Below the pieces are notes generated by a model. It did no database searches. It had not been told where the DNA came from and worked only from the letters and a program-made list of their open reading frames with translations. This document shows positions 9,702 through 20,559 of a stretch of DNA of 64,000 nucleotides, one piece after another. The stretch covers positions 8,194,001 through 8,258,000 of the forward strand of contig NC_084943.1 in assembly GCF_958298935.1 (NCBI RefSeq), written 5' to 3'. This stretch comes from Phragmites australis. Taxonomy: Eukaryota > Streptophyta > Magnoliopsida > Poales > Poaceae. Numbering within the stretch: position 1 is the stretch's first letter; each line of letters begins with the position of its first letter. Position numbers and translations under genes: made by a program.

Positions 9702-12289
9702 ATGGCAGATAAATTAATTTTTAGATATATTATGGTGAGGGTGAAATTAGGTACGGTCCTAACGGTGTAGATCTGTCTGGATTTCGTCATGTCATGAAGG
9801 ATCTTAGTAAAGCTAATGAGAGGATCATTGTGGGTGTGTGCAAATGGCTCATACGGTTTTTCCAACTGGATCCGTAGCAATATGAGCTGAAGTTGAAAGC
9901 TGTCCTGAGCCGTGCTAGTCATGGATACTTTGGTGAGCTTATTCCCATCGAAGCCACATCAACTTGGAGGCAGTATGTAGATATATGCTGTGAACGTGGC
10001 CTGCCGCTTGTTTTGTTAGCTGAGGCGTACCTGAAAGATCAAAATGAGGTGAACTCTGCGGAAGCAGTAGCAGGACCAAGTGAGGCAGTGGAAGATGAAT
10101 CAGAGGCGGCTAATGTAGGGTCCAGGGAGGAAGTTGGTGATGTTCCAGAGCTGCAACCGATGGGTGTAGCTGATGAAGGGGAGCACATCCCTAGCATCAT
10201 TGAAGATATGGATTTGGAAGATGAAGAGTTGGAGGAAGGCCTTGCCGATGGGGATTCGTCTGATGAGGATGGTAATGCTTCAGTTCCTGCAGAGTGGCGG
10301 GATCATGAATTTTCGAAGTTGGTGGTTAGCGAGGCTGACCGGACACCGTGGCAGTACCATGAGAACGAGGTGTCACAGGATGCTATGTACCCTATAAAAG
10401 AGACAGTTATTGATGCAGTGAAATTCTGGTCGTTGTCTTTTCGTAGGCAATTCAAGGTTGTTAAATCAAGTAAAAGGGAGTACGATGTGAAGTGCTTGGT
10501 GCCTCAGTGCCCTTGGCGGGTGCACGCATTCAGAGGGAAATGGGTAGACTATTGGCAATGCTCAATAGTTAAGGAACATAATTGTCACATTGAGGAAATA
10601 GAGTTCGCCCACCGTAACATGTCTTCTGCTTTCATTGCAAATGTTATGTACGGAGAGATTGTGGACAACCTAAGGTATGAGCCACGATCAATAATCCGTG
10701 CTATTGAGCAAAGGTTCCAGTACACAATAAACTATGCGAAGGCATGGTGGGCGAAACAAAAGGCTATTGAGATGATGTTCGGTACATATGAAGATTTATA
10801 TCACAATCTACCTCGTCAATTAGCAACAATTTGTGCAAGAAATCCAGACAACTACTATGATATTAAGCATTACCCCTCTACTGATGTGGAGTACAGCGGA
10901 AAAAGAGTGTTGCAGCGTGCTTTTTTTGCATTCGCTGCAACTATCAAAGCATTTAGATATTGCCGACCCATCATATGCCTAGATAGAACATTCCTGACTG
11001 GGAAGTACAAAGGACAGATTTTGTCTGCAATTGCTGCCACTAGGGTTTGCTTTCGTGGAGAGTGAGAACGGGGACAGCTGGTATTGGTTCCTAGAGTGGA
11101 TTAAACATGCAATTGTTCTTGACCGACCAGATGTGTGTCTCATTCATGATAGGCATGCAGGATTGTTGCAGGCTTTGCTGGATATGCAACATGGTAGCAT
11201 GCGACGGGATGTAGCGGCACAGTGGCCCGATCTCAAAAGCAGGTGGTGCATGCGCCATATGGGTGCGAACTTCTACAGACAGTTTAAAAACAAAGAGCTA
11301 ATGAAGCTCTTCAAGAAGTTGTGCAGTCAAAACCAGCAATGTAAGTTCAATACATTATGGGCAAGACTTGATAAACTGACTCTAAAACAAACTGCGGAGG
11401 CTGCACCTAACGGTGATGAACCAATAGCTCTCGGTCCTCTCCCAACCGATACTCCGTAGATTGTAAGGAGATCAGGCTCATCTATTAGGAGCTTCTCACA
11501 GTGGATACGCAATGAGCCAAATGAAAAATGGGCTCTGTTGTACGACAGTGGTGGTGCAAGGTATGGAGTAATGACTACAAATCTTGCAGAAGTTTATAAC
11601 TGGGTCATGCGAGGAATGAGGTCCCTACCACTAGTTGGAATTGTAGAAGGCATTTTGCATGAAACCTGTAAGTACTTTATTGATTGGTATGCAGCTACTA
11701 AGGTTGTAATGGAGGACAATCGTATGCTTTACGAATGGATGCTATGTGAGTATATGGAGAAGGCTAATAAGAAGGCCCACATGTATCGCACAAATCAAGA
11801 GGGCACTGCAGAGCACAGGTTCAGTGTCCTGTGTCAGGATAAGGGTCGGAGGGGGGTAGACGTGAGCGGCATGTTCAAGAGTGTCTGCTAAGGAGTGGGA
11901 CATGCATATGTAGTTGTCAGAAGCCACAATTACTCCACAAACCTTATACACACGTCATAGCTGCATGTGCGGAGCACCATATGCTTCCCAGGCAATATGT
12001 GTCAAATTATTTTATGAAAGATCAAATACTCAACACATGGAACCAGGAGCTGTATGGTTACGGCATTGTTGACACTTTTACAAGTAATCCAGGGCCTGCA
12101 AGAATATATGTGCCTGATTTGGGGAAGATGAAGAACGCACCGGACTGAAGACAAACTCGTCGGATTCGCAACGATATGGATGAATCCGAGGCTGGCCCTA
12201 GGATGAAGCGATGCAGTCAGTGCAATGAAGTAGGTCACACTTACAAATATTTTCCCAAAAATGCACCCGGTGATGCACCTGTTGTCTAG
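9702..12289 (+). pseudogene. mudrA-type MULE transposase, pseudogene
   Basis: An intact protein would bind the element ends and catalyse cut-and-paste transposition in the nucleus. Seen in order: an N-terminal region reading GEIRYGPNGVDLSGF after a 2-nt frameshift near 9722; an acidic linker; a MuDR zinc-binding region (YDVKCLVPQCPWRVHAF, about 10480); the DDE catalytic core with DRTFLTGKYKGQILSAI near 10980 and LLPLGFAFVESENGDSWYWF near 11040; a SWIM-type finger (CICSCQKP near 11900); and a terminal knuckle CSQCNEVGHTYKYF near 12212. Lesions: TAG at 9874; a deletion plus frameshift between the SAI and LLPL blocks that removes about seven codons; TAG at 11457; and loss of zinc ligands (Tyr in place of the SWIM Cys, Phe in place of the last knuckle Cys). 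The start follows a good splice acceptor. It is inactive. Confidence 0.9.
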
Positions 12290-12436
12290 GTGAGTTTTAT
12301 GTGCGTTGTGCTCGTTTTGTACCATTTTAATATTCGTTAATGTTGCATGTAATGATATAGTTAATTTGCATTCAAAGTATATTGTTACTGTATTTATTTA
12401 ACAATGTATTAATGTACATGTTTTTCAAATGCAGAT

Positions 12437-13675
12437 ATGGCTGACCCTGCGACCCCCGAGCTTTTAGACCCTGCCGTGGACAAGAAGCATCGCAGCTTCT
12501 TATCCGCCGAGCACCGGACGGAGCTAGGAGTGTTTCGACGGCCCTGGAGAGCTGCTGACGATAGACGAGCGATGGAATTACATGTACTTCGGAAATTTGA
12601 TACGAAATTGCCATATCACTACTGTTGTTCCATATTATTGATATACTGCAACACTTATAGGTTGGCAGCGGCCGGACTCCTACCGCTTTGCCGGTTGGTC
12701 GAGGCCCGATCGACAGAGAACACCGAGGTTGCGGCCCGTCGTTTCTACTTTGATCAGTTGCTGATAGCAGCACTGGTTGACCGTTGGAGGCCGGAGACAC
12801 ATACGTTTCATCTCCCGTGCGGCGAGATGACCCCGACCCTGCAGGACGTAGCCTACCTCTTAGGCCTTCCTTGCGCAGGAGCTGCGGTTGGGGTCATCGA
12901 TATGCAGGCTAACTGGATGAACGACATGCATCAACGCTTTGGCCCGGTGGAGCGAAAGGCGGACGCACCCCCCTACGTGCCTGAGTTCTTGTTCGATGCA
13001 CGAGGGCCAACGAAGAAGTGGATCCTACAGTTCCAGGTACGGTAACATACAACCTATCGAATACTAATATAGTATGTCGTAATGATTGTTTCTGACACCA
13101 GTCATATGTTTAGCCGGCGTACATACACCCACACGCCAACGCATACGCGGTCTCGAGGCATTTGGAGGCCTTCCTGCTTTGGTTGTTTGGGTGGGTAATA
13201 TTCACTAGTGGCCAAGCCCACCTGGTTACCAGGACGCTTGTGCCGTACGTCCGGTCGATAGCGGACGCTGATGCGGAGGACGTACCGTAGTTCAGCTGGG
13301 CATCCGTTGTTCTTGCTGCGACATATCGGGCGCTCTGCGACGCATGCACGAAAAAGGAGCCACTAGCCACTTTCGCCGGGTGTCCACTTCTTCTGCAGCT
13401 GTGGTCGTACGAGCATTTCTCCATAGGTAAATTGGTGGTGGACCGGTCCTCGTACCCAGAGGAATGGTACGGCGAGCCGGACGAGGACACGCCTACTATA
13501 GCCTCGATGTGGTGTCGTCGTCAGGTACGTATTTTACATTAACAGTTTCCTTTGTATTCTTTTTGTCTCTAAATATTTATATTGATGTTTGTCACGTAGC
13601 CACACTAGGCGCACGAGCAGCCTTGCAGCGCGTACGAGTATTTTTGTACCCAGTTTGACAGGCTACGTCCTTAAT
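12437..13675 (+). pseudogene. Plant mobile domain (PMD, PP7-long-form-like) gene, pseudogene
   Basis: Three exons are visible with GT-AG borders in phase 0: 12437-13036, 13114-13524, and 13600 to a TAA near 13675. Exon 1 carries the PMD blocks VDRWRPETHTFHLPCGEMTP and TLQDVAYLLGLP. Exon 2 continues HLEAFLLWLFGWV and VLAATYRALCDACTKKEP, then LLLQLWSYEHFSIG. The domain (PF10536; often annotated serine/threonine phosphatase 7 long form) is known both in host silencing factors (MAIN, MAIL1) and inside MULE and gypsy elements; it has no phosphatase catalytic part here. Two in-frame stops break it: TAG at 13288 in exon 2 where Gln is expected, and TAG at 13606 in exon 3 where Trp is expected. It lies 147 bp after the transposase stop, and a strong donor-like TAG|GTGAGT at 12289 hints that the two may once have shared a transcript. 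Confidence 0.85.
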
Positions 13676-13740
13676 TTAAATTCTTAATTTCCTTACACCC
13701 CTTCCTTTTTATTTCTTTAATCATTTTTAGAGGAAAAAAT

Positions 13741-13902
13741 GACCCTAACCGCCTCCTCAGAGGGCGGCTAGCACCACTAACCGCCCTCAAAGGGCTGTGC
13801 AGCCCTCTCAGAGGGCTGAGAGGCGCCTAGTTTTGCAAATTCTTCTGCAGGGAATTTATTTATTTAAATTTTTAATAAAAAAATATAAAAATAAAAAAAC
13901 TC
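13741..13902 (-). repeat. Right terminal inverted repeat of the MULE
   Basis: The reverse complement begins GAGTTTTTTTTATTTTTATA and contains TTATTAAAAATTTAAATAAA, then GCAGAAGAATTTGCAAAACT, then CCCTCTGAGAGGGC, mirroring the left end. Confidence 0.88.
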
Positions 13903-13911
13903 CAAAAGCAG

Positions 13912-14520
13912 CGGGCAGCTGTTGCTGGTTTGGTGGCCTGCGGCTACAGCTGGGCTCAGCCCATGCGCACGAACCACGTGCTAAAAAAAAAGGCCGAAGG
14001 CAGCTGCAGCTCACTTGCTGAGTAAAAAAGGAAGAGAAAGAGCAGATGACTTGTTGAAAAAGAAAAAGGAATGGGCAGATGACCTGAGATTAAATTAGGT
14101 TCTCTGTCTCGAAAGCCTTTTCATCCGAAAGCTCATGAAGCAAATAACCGTTCACAAGAGGACATACGAGTCTAACTTTCATATTAGTTGAGCTTTATGA
14201 TAATTTTGTTAGTGTTTATGACGATTATGTTAATAATGGACTTGATCCATTTTAGCACTAACAACGAGGCAATTGATGGCAACTGACCTTGGGGGTTCTT
14301 TATGATGAACTGTTGAAACATCGTGATAAAAATAGCTTAAATAATGATGAAATGTTTTGTTCATGAAAATTTATCATAAATTAGCAGACTTGTTCTAGTG
14401 AGTTTTCTCTAAGATTGATGAGGGTACTACCAGCTAAAAAACAACAAATCCAAGTTTGCGGCATATCAAAGACAACCTATGTCACTCGGTCTGTTCAGTA
14501 AATGATGTGCTTGAAGAAAG
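13912..14520. other. Intergenic DNA between MULE and Helitron
   Basis: A CAG/GCTG-rich segment (to about 14020) with purine-rich runs is followed by AT-rich sequence. No gene or repeat I can name. Confidence 0.5.
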
Positions 14521-14639
14521 GAACTAGAAAAGTTGCACGCCGTTGGCGCGCAATATTGACCCGTTGCTAAAGATACATGAACAACGGCATGTGTATACAT
14601 GAATTTATTGCTGCTGGAATGGCACTTCAAAATAGATAC

Positions 14640-14839
14640 ACTTTAGGTTTTCAACAAAATTAATCAGTTTGAGTTTGATCTAATAAAAATATAATATTAT
14701 GAAAGTATTTATCAAGACAAATTTGCACATATAATTTTTATGTTTTCAAACTAAATATTCTGGAAGCTATTGACGGTCAAAATTTTAAATGTTTGACTGG
14801 ATCTTGATCAAAGCGACAAGTATTTATGACCGGAGGGAG
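14640..14839 (-). mobile_element. Stowaway-like MITE, truncated
   Basis: The right end, read on the minus strand, is CTCCCTCCGGTCATAAATAC and then TTGTCGCTTTGATCAAG, the familiar grass Stowaway-type start, flanked by TA (14840-14841). The interior is AT-rich. The opposite inverted repeat is not found, so the left end is lost or strongly diverged. Confidence 0.65.
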
Positions 14840-14844
14840 TACTA

Positions 14845-15960
14845 ATGCTGTGTGTACGCATCGCATATATCGGCTCCAAGTTAGAAATATATTACAAACC
14901 GAGTTAAATATACATATTACATCACATATATAGGTCAAAATACATTACACACTTAATTATAGTTGGCAAAGTAGCAATAAGTCAGTTTGGTCTGACTTAT
15001 TTAACAGGAACTTTTTGTTTGTGTAAAACAAATTTAATACTGACAAGTTCAAAATTAGCATTGTAAAAGCTATTTAAAATAAGGTATACTCAATCTTGTA
15101 CAATCTCAATTGTTGATAGCAAATAATGATCAAACTGACATCAAACTACAGATCCCTCCCTCTGAGTAATATCCTTGCATGAATCTATCACCTCATTAAA
15201 TTTTGTCTTCATTAAGAAATTGGTATTGTCTGCCTCAGTGATGGAGGCAAGTTTATTCTTTTCTCAATCTCGTCGTCACTAAGTTTGTAACATGTTGGAT
15301 CGATCTCAGCATCAAAATAGAAGGAAATAGGCTACTTCTAAGAATTCAGATTGTGAGGAGAGGGTTTCTAATCGATCATTAAATAATTCAGATTGTGGGT
15401 AGGAACTGATTCTGATCGGCTTAATGCAACAACACTCTTATGTTCAGGTTGTAGTTATGCACATGGATTACCTGTTGAGTATGTTTGTTTTCCTTACATG
15501 TATATAAACCTGTGCAAGGTACAAACCATTTGCCTTTTTAGTTTTTACTAACACAGGTGAAAGCCTGAAACTCATGAACCGCGATGCAAGGGAATGTTAA
15601 GAATAAGTATTAAAATAGTGGCAACGATTAAGACCAGAATTTGTCAACAAATCAGAGCTTGAGAGAAGAAATCTCACCTAGTTAAGATGCATAAACTGAA
15701 TAGACATGTTATGTTTTGAGAAGCAAAAATAGGTTATACCTCTGCACGAGGAATGATATGCACATTGATTGTATAGTCGTCGGTCTGTAGTAGCTCAAAA
15801 GCAGAGATCGTGTAGTTGTGCCTTCATTTTTCTTTCCCTAGCACATTGTTATCAGCTGATGTTACACATTTACTAAGTGGCTACCTGTGAAATTTAACAT
15901 GATATTAAGTTGCATAGGATAAAGAAAAATCAGTAAGTAAAATGGTAGTTTTGTTCTTCA
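14845..15960. other. Unassigned AT-rich DNA inside the candidate Helitron
   Basis: No recognisable exon up to about 15750. Around 15770-15830 (minus) there is a very weak resemblance to the ABCG exon that follows Walker B, too degraded to annotate separately. Confidence 0.45.
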
Positions 15961-15971
15961 GCATTAAGAAC

Positions 15972-16390
15972 CTGGTACAAAAGTGATGGATTGCCTGAGC
16001 GAGTTCACAATCTGGAATGTAGTGGAGCAGTCAAGCCCAGTTGATATTTCGACCATCAAAAGCGCTCTCACCTGCAAGATGCATCCAAAGAAAATCATTC
16101 ACAACGCTCTTACGTAAAGCCAATATTTTTGAACTGAAAAAAGATTGCCTTTTTTACCAGTTGTAACACGCTTTTGTTGTCCACTAGAGATGTCCCTCAG
16201 CATCTCAACCCCTACCATCGTGTCTGCACATATCTCTAGTTCTAATATCTGAAGCAAGTGATGTCTATATAGTAACCATAGATTAGAGTAATTCAATCTG
16301 AAATTATTGTAGGCTGTAGCTCAAAGTTGCATGTACCTTCAGAATATTGTCAGTGACCACATTGGCCTCTTGCCCGCCCATTGCAGACGC
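15972..16390 (-). pseudogene. ABCG (PDR-type) transporter fragment, NBD1 exons
   Basis: Three exon-like blocks with splice sites lie on the minus strand. Block 16390-16337 reads SAMGGQEANVVTDNILK with donor GTAC. Block 16248-16158 reads [20 protein letters not shown] followed by [11 protein letters not shown], between CAG and GT. Block 16071-15972 reads RALLMVEISTGLDCSTTFQI and then VNSLRQSI. These are consecutive parts of the first nucleotide-binding domain of full-size plant PDR/ABCG pumps, from upstream of the signature through Walker B. Key residues are damaged: the ABC signature is SSGQ instead of SGGQ, and the Walker B Asp is Val (LLMVE instead of LFMDE). The remaining roughly 1,200 residues, including all membrane segments, are missing. 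Probably carried here by the Helitron. Confidence 0.8.
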
Positions 16391-16654
16391 CTAATTAAGT
16401 TAAGAAAAACCATAGTAAGTCTTTGCTCCTGCTTAGTTAAGTGTTTATGAATAGTTTTACAAAAGAGGTTGTTTTGTAAATACAAGGGGCCTAAAAATAA
16501 CAGCGCTATGAAATGAGGTTTGCCTTATGAAACAGCCAGCCTAAGCTGCTTCTTACTTGTCTACTTCTGCTCTCCTGCTCTCCAAGTCTCCATGTTTAGC
16601 AAAGGGTTGAGAATATAAACCTTCAGTTCCGTCAGTGACAAAAAAAAAAAAAAA

Positions 16655-17554
16655 GAACCAGCATTTCCACATGCACTCAGGAGAGAAATGAAAGTTATGT
16701 GAGTTGGCATAACCTTGACACTCCTAATCTCCTCGAATAGCTGTAAGGCTCCTGTAGCACGGCTGTGGTACTAATAACCTCCTATCAGTGCATTCCAAGA
16801 AACTAAATCTTTTTGTGTACGCATCTGCTTGAAGATGACATTTGCATTGGTTAGTTTGACATATCTGGAGTACATTGTTATAAGTGCATTGCTGATTGCG
16901 ATATCTGGCAGACATGACTTCTCAATAAGTTGGTGGAGCTGAGCTCCAAGGCGCAACATAGCAAGTGAAGCACATGCTGCTAGAACTGAAGAGAAAGTGT
17001 GCCGATCAGGCCTCTTACCAACTTCTAGCATCCTTTGAAATAGCTTGATTACACCATCATAGTCCCCTTTTTGCTCATAACCAGATATCATTGTATTCCA
17101 CGTGATGGTTCCATGCTCTGGCGTCCTATCAAAGAATCCTCGGCGAACAGCTTCTGGGCATCGTCCATGAGCCCTCGGCGAGCGCAAGCGCCGAGGAGGG
17201 TATTCCACGTGATGGTGTCGCGCTGGGGCATTTCGTCGAACAGGCGGCACATGGCGGCGATGTGGTCCGGGTGCAGCGAGCGTGCGTACGTGGCGAGGAG
17301 CGTGTTCCACGAGACGGCGTCGCGGACGGGCATGGCGTCGAAGAAGTCACGCGCTGCGCGGACGTCGCCGCGGCGACGGAGAGGAGCGCGTTGAAGAGGC
17401 GCCGGGCGGCGGCAAAGCGGCAGCGGCAGAGGAGCGCCGCGAGGGAGCGGTTGTGTTGGCGGACGAGGTCTTCGGTGGGGGCCGCAGCAGCGGCCGCGAC
17501 GCCGGTGCCGCGATGAGCGACGGCCGCCGAGATGCGAGGCGGACATCTCCGCAT
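16655..17554 (-). pseudogene. Pentatricopeptide repeat (PPR, PLS-type) gene, truncated pseudogene
   Basis: PPR proteins bind organellar RNA and act in editing, splicing or stability. The minus strand starts with an ATG at 17554 and an Ala/Arg-rich N-terminus (possible organelle transit peptide). PPR units are then spread over three frames: NRSLAALLCRCRFAAARRLF; VRDAVSWNTLLATYARS and CRLFDEMPQRDTITWNTLLG; then GTITWNTMISGYEQKGDYDG, RPDRHTFSSVLAACASL and DIAISNALITMYSRYV. Two frameshifts (near 17390 and near 17130) and a TAG at 16771 after SWNALIGGY break it. Reading past that stop gives YHSRATGALQLFEEIRSV and MPTHITFISLLSACGNAG before the match is lost at a poly-A/T tract near 16650. The downstream repeats and any DYW domain are absent. 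The repeat pattern is clear; the ortholog is not. Confidence 0.85.
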
Positions 17555-17559
17555 CAGGG

Positions 17560-18050
17560 ACGGACCAGCAATGCTATATGGGCTCGGGTTGGGTTTAGCC
17601 CCAATCTTATGGGGTCATAGTCCGACGATCGACCGGGTGATTGAGCCCGCTGCTGCGGGGCCGCCGTCGTGGTGAGGTGACAAGGGTGGTGGCCGGAGAG
17701 AAGAGCGGACTTGACGCAGTTCATCATGACGGCGTATGGTGACCGACGGAGTGGGTGGGGGTGGTACCAGCGGCGAGGTGCGCAGAGGTCGGGCAGGACG
17801 GAGTTCTTGAAGCGTAAGAAGGAAGATGGAGGTCTCTGGAAGGCTCCGACGGGGCGTATTCTGGAAGGAGCCGAGCGACGAGCCAGCGAGCTCCAGATCG
17901 AACGGTTATCATCAGCTGGTGTTCAGATCCGACGGTTCAAAATTAATAGCTGACGTGGATAGCTCCACAGAGCTCAAATGTGACCAAATTTAGACTATGT
18001 ATAGATATGTACAGAGTGATACATATATACACCTATGTCACTTGTATATG
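17560..18050. other. GC-rich leader region beyond the PPR start
   Basis: The stretch upstream (on the minus strand) of the PPR ATG is GC-rich to about 17940 with only short unrelated open frames, then AT-rich up to the proposed Helitron end. It may be the captured PPR 5' flank. Confidence 0.4.
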
Positions 18051-18069
18051 TAGATTAGTAATACCCTTT

Positions 18070-18348
18070 GGTTCTATTTGGTTGAGCTTATCAGTAGTTT
18101 TTGGTTCTCAGAAGTCATAAGTAGTGCCAAATAAGTTGAGCTTATGCTAACTTTTGAAAATCTGATAAGCTGGTTTCTGATGAAATAAACTAAAAACTGA
18201 TAAGCTGGCTAAGAGTAACTTTTCTAAAAAGCTATGTGTTGAGAGTATAAAATTAAGTCCATAAGTTAATAGCTTTTCTTATAAGTAGCTTTTTAAAAAA
18301 GCAGCTTTTTAACAAAAGCTCATAAATTTTAGCTGTGCCAAACAGAAC
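18070..18348. mobile_element. Candidate MITE, about 280 bp
   Basis: The left end GGTTCTATTTGGTTGAGCTT and the reverse complement of the right end, GTTCTGTTTGGCACAGCT, share GTTCTRTTTGG and partial similarity beyond. The interior is full of AGCTTTTT/AAAAAGCT inverted motifs, a common grass MITE pattern. No clear target duplication, so superfamily and exact borders are uncertain. Confidence 0.5.
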
Positions 18349-18375
18349 ACTTGTATTAGCATATGGCCCTGCCAA

Positions 18376-18990
18376 ATGCTTGAACCTGATGAGTTAGGTA
18401 AGTTTGTCGTAATCTTTATCGACAATATACTCATCTACTCTAAGGGTGCTGAAGGACACGAGTTCCACCTAAGGATAGTTATGAAAAGATTAAAAACCCA
18501 TGAGCTTATTGTCGAATTCGACAAGTGTGATCATTGGCTAAAGAAAGTTACTTTCTCTGAAACATTATAACCACAGAAAGAGTAGCAGTATACATTGCTA
18601 AGGTCACAGAAAGAGTAGCAGTATATATTGCTAAGGTTAGATCGATTGCCAATTGGAAACGATCGACCAATGTGACCGAAGTCAAAAGTTTTCTAAGAAT
18701 AGCTGATGCACATGCACACTTCACGGACCTAACAAGCAATGTATTCATGAAGAATTGGATTAGTTGGACATAGACTTTTATGGATGTTGTTCTCGTTAGC
18801 TCCAAAGAGTGATGAGGAACGTGAGCAACATTGAGAACATATCTAAAGATGGTAGAAATATCTGTTGGAATATAAGGTACTTTTATGTTTAATTTAATCT
18901 ATAAATAATTCAGAGTAAAAACTGATAAATTGATATGACCCTCGTAAAGATAGTATGATGCCATCAAATGTGAGCAAGGTCAGAAGTATC
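18376..18990 (+). pseudogene. Old Ty3/gypsy reverse-transcriptase remnant
   Basis: The frame at 18376 reads GKFVVIFIDNILIYSKGAEG and then HLRIVMKRLKTHELIVEFDK, the region around the YxDD catalytic box of a gypsy reverse transcriptase. The box is FIDN where FIDD is expected, so the second catalytic Asp is lost. Further on, TNVTEVKSFLRIADAH recalls the [15 protein letters not shown] block that follows in intact elements, and near 18805 SDEEREQHLR looks like a second copy of the first region. Many stops and rearrangements; much older than the CRM elements at 30-64 kb and from a different gypsy lineage. Confidence 0.75.
18572..18637 (+). repeat. 33-bp tandem duplication
   Basis: CACAGAAAGAGTAGCAGTAT followed by AYATTGCTAAGGT occurs twice back to back (18572-18604 and 18605-18637) with one substitution, inside the gypsy remnant. 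Confidence 0.9.
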
Positions 18991-20080
18991 ACTTGTCTAG
19001 CTAATCAACATCACGAGAGTGTTAATAACATAATGATAATACTAAAAATCTAGTATAACAATAACAACTACGGAGCTACCCAAAGGAAAGAAGTTTGAAT
19101 GAAGCTGAGCATCAGGACCAATTCAACCAGAATACCCAAGGTTACACAACGACCAATCAAAAAGCTTAAGCCATGCTTAGGATAATTGAGACATGGTTGA
19201 CGAAGAGTCTACACTGAGGATCAATAATAACCAATGAGATGTGGATACATTCGCCAGTCAGAAGATGGCAAAAGTCCTGAAGGAATAACTCCGTTGCTCA
19301 TAGGGTTGTGCGACATGTTTAAAGAATGAATGGCCAGTTGAGAGCTGGCAAAGGAAATTTCAATACCGTTGATGGTAAAAGAGTTAAGATGGAAGAAAGA
19401 TTTACCATAACTCATACCAAATAGAGAGCAACGTCTGACCGGTGGAAGGACTGGAACGAGATATCAACGGGTAAATAAAGAGTCACATGCTTTATGGATT
19501 CCTAGGATCAGAACCTTTTAAGGGGGTAGCCCCTTGGTACTTTGGAAGCTATATATACCGATAATGAGTATTGATGCGAACCTAAGTTCAAAGCATGGAT
19601 GCTTACTGGATATAGATAACAAGAACATCACAAGTTTGGAAATAGCCTTAAGAGCACAAAATCAGAAGTAAGTTGGCGGGTCTTTTGGACTAACGAAGAT
19701 CATTATTAGCGAAGTTTTAATGGAAGTAAGTGGTTATGTAGAGGACCACATAACTATCGGTGGATAATAAATTTTGATATTGGTGATCATAATGGAATAC
19801 AAAATTTTGGATATAAAAAGAGATTCCAATGAGAGCTGGTGGTTAGACGATCAGGCCATGGACACCCCAATCGAATCTAATAAGAAAAGTACGAGGCATG
19901 AATCGCACCCATGAATTATCAGTCGGATGAGCTGGGTTAACCAGGGCAAGGAATATGTTATTGGGTAGATATAAATAGATTAAGTCCTTGAGATTGAAAT
20001 TATTGAAGTCACATCAATACTATATCCTAACAGTGGAGGAATTGGCGCCCTTCTCAGGCCTGCTAATGTAGCAGTAGGCC
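18990..20080. other. Degraded sequence, possibly further gypsy remnant
   Basis: No frame longer than about 65 codons and no motif I can place. Position and base composition are compatible with the rest of the decayed Ty3/gypsy element that starts at 18376, but nothing proves it. Confidence 0.35.
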
Positions 20081-20087
20081 CTAAGTA

Positions 20088-20231
20088 CGTATACATATAT
20101 TTGTATATATATGTATGTATATATGTATATATATACGTATATATATATGTATATATATGTGTACCTATATGTATATATGTACATACATACGTATAGGTAC
20201 ACATGTATACGTATATATATACATACATATG
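20088..20231. repeat. TATATG/TATACG microsatellite
   Basis: About 145 bp of imperfect alternating TATATG, TATGTA, TATACG and ACATAC units. The Tyr/Ile/Thr-rich open frames across it are composition artefacts. Confidence 0.9.
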
Positions 20232-20529
20232 TAAATTTTTTTCCAAAAATTCTAGAAAAATATCGAAATAAATATTAGTTACATTAATAAATCAGCTGAA
20301 AAATATCTAAAATGCAAAAAAATATGAAACAAATTTTTTGAAGGTTAGTATTATTTTCACCTACATGTTAAAACTATGTGCATGCATAAAAGTACTACTG
20401 TTTTCTCTATAATTAATTTAATGTGTTTAATATTAATAATTTTATAAATAAATATTGAAGTGTACAAAATTTGTGAACTTAATTTTTTAGTCTTTTTTTA
20501 TCGTGTTCTACACAATAAAATAAAAATGA

Positions 20530-20558
20530 ACGCGACGTACGCGTGCCAATCGGACTAG
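20530..20558 (+). mobile_element. Candidate Helitron 3' terminus, plus strand
   Basis: Hairpin ACGCG-ACGTA-CGCGT (perfect 5-bp stem), a 10-nt spacer GCCAATCGGA, then CTAG before T. This fits the Helitron 3' rule and resembles, without matching, the termini at 8092 and 14524. The AT-rich block upstream (20232-20529) may be the body; its 5' end is not identified. Confidence 0.45.
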
Positions 20559-20559
20559 T

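Larger units (their letters stand above)
8930..13902 (+). mobile_element. Complete Mutator-like element (MULE), 4,973 bp, decayed
   Basis: The element is bounded by a perfect 9-bp direct repeat CAAAAGCAG at 8921-8929 and 13903-13911, the target-duplication length typical of Mutator. Both ends start GAGTTTTTTT and carry long inverted repeats (8930 to about 9060 and about 13741-13902). Inside, on the plus strand, are a mudrA-type transposase (9702-12289) and a plant-mobile-domain gene (12437 to about 13675), both broken by stops, frameshifts and a deletion. It could be moved only by a transposase supplied by a relative. Confidence 0.93.
14524..18054 (-). mobile_element. Candidate gene-capturing Helitron, about 3.5 kb
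   Basis: Read on the minus strand, the 3' end has a near-perfect hairpin TTGCGCGCC-AAC-GGCGTGCAA (one mismatch) followed by CTTTTCTAG and then T, which is the Helitron CTRR|T rule. It matches the plus-strand terminus ending at 8092 at 25 of 27 positions from CGCCAAC to CTAGT. The proposed 5' end is A|TCTACATATACAAG at 18054, satisfying the A|TC rule. Between them lie fragments of an ABCG transporter and a PPR gene, both in the Helitron's own orientation as is usual for captured fragments. No Rep/helicase is present, so it is non-autonomous. The 3' end is well supported; the 5' end is the weaker call. Confidence 0.55.

Noticed and set aside
19980..20246. Tyr/Thr-rich minus-strand frames
   Set aside because: They are translations of the TATATG microsatellite.
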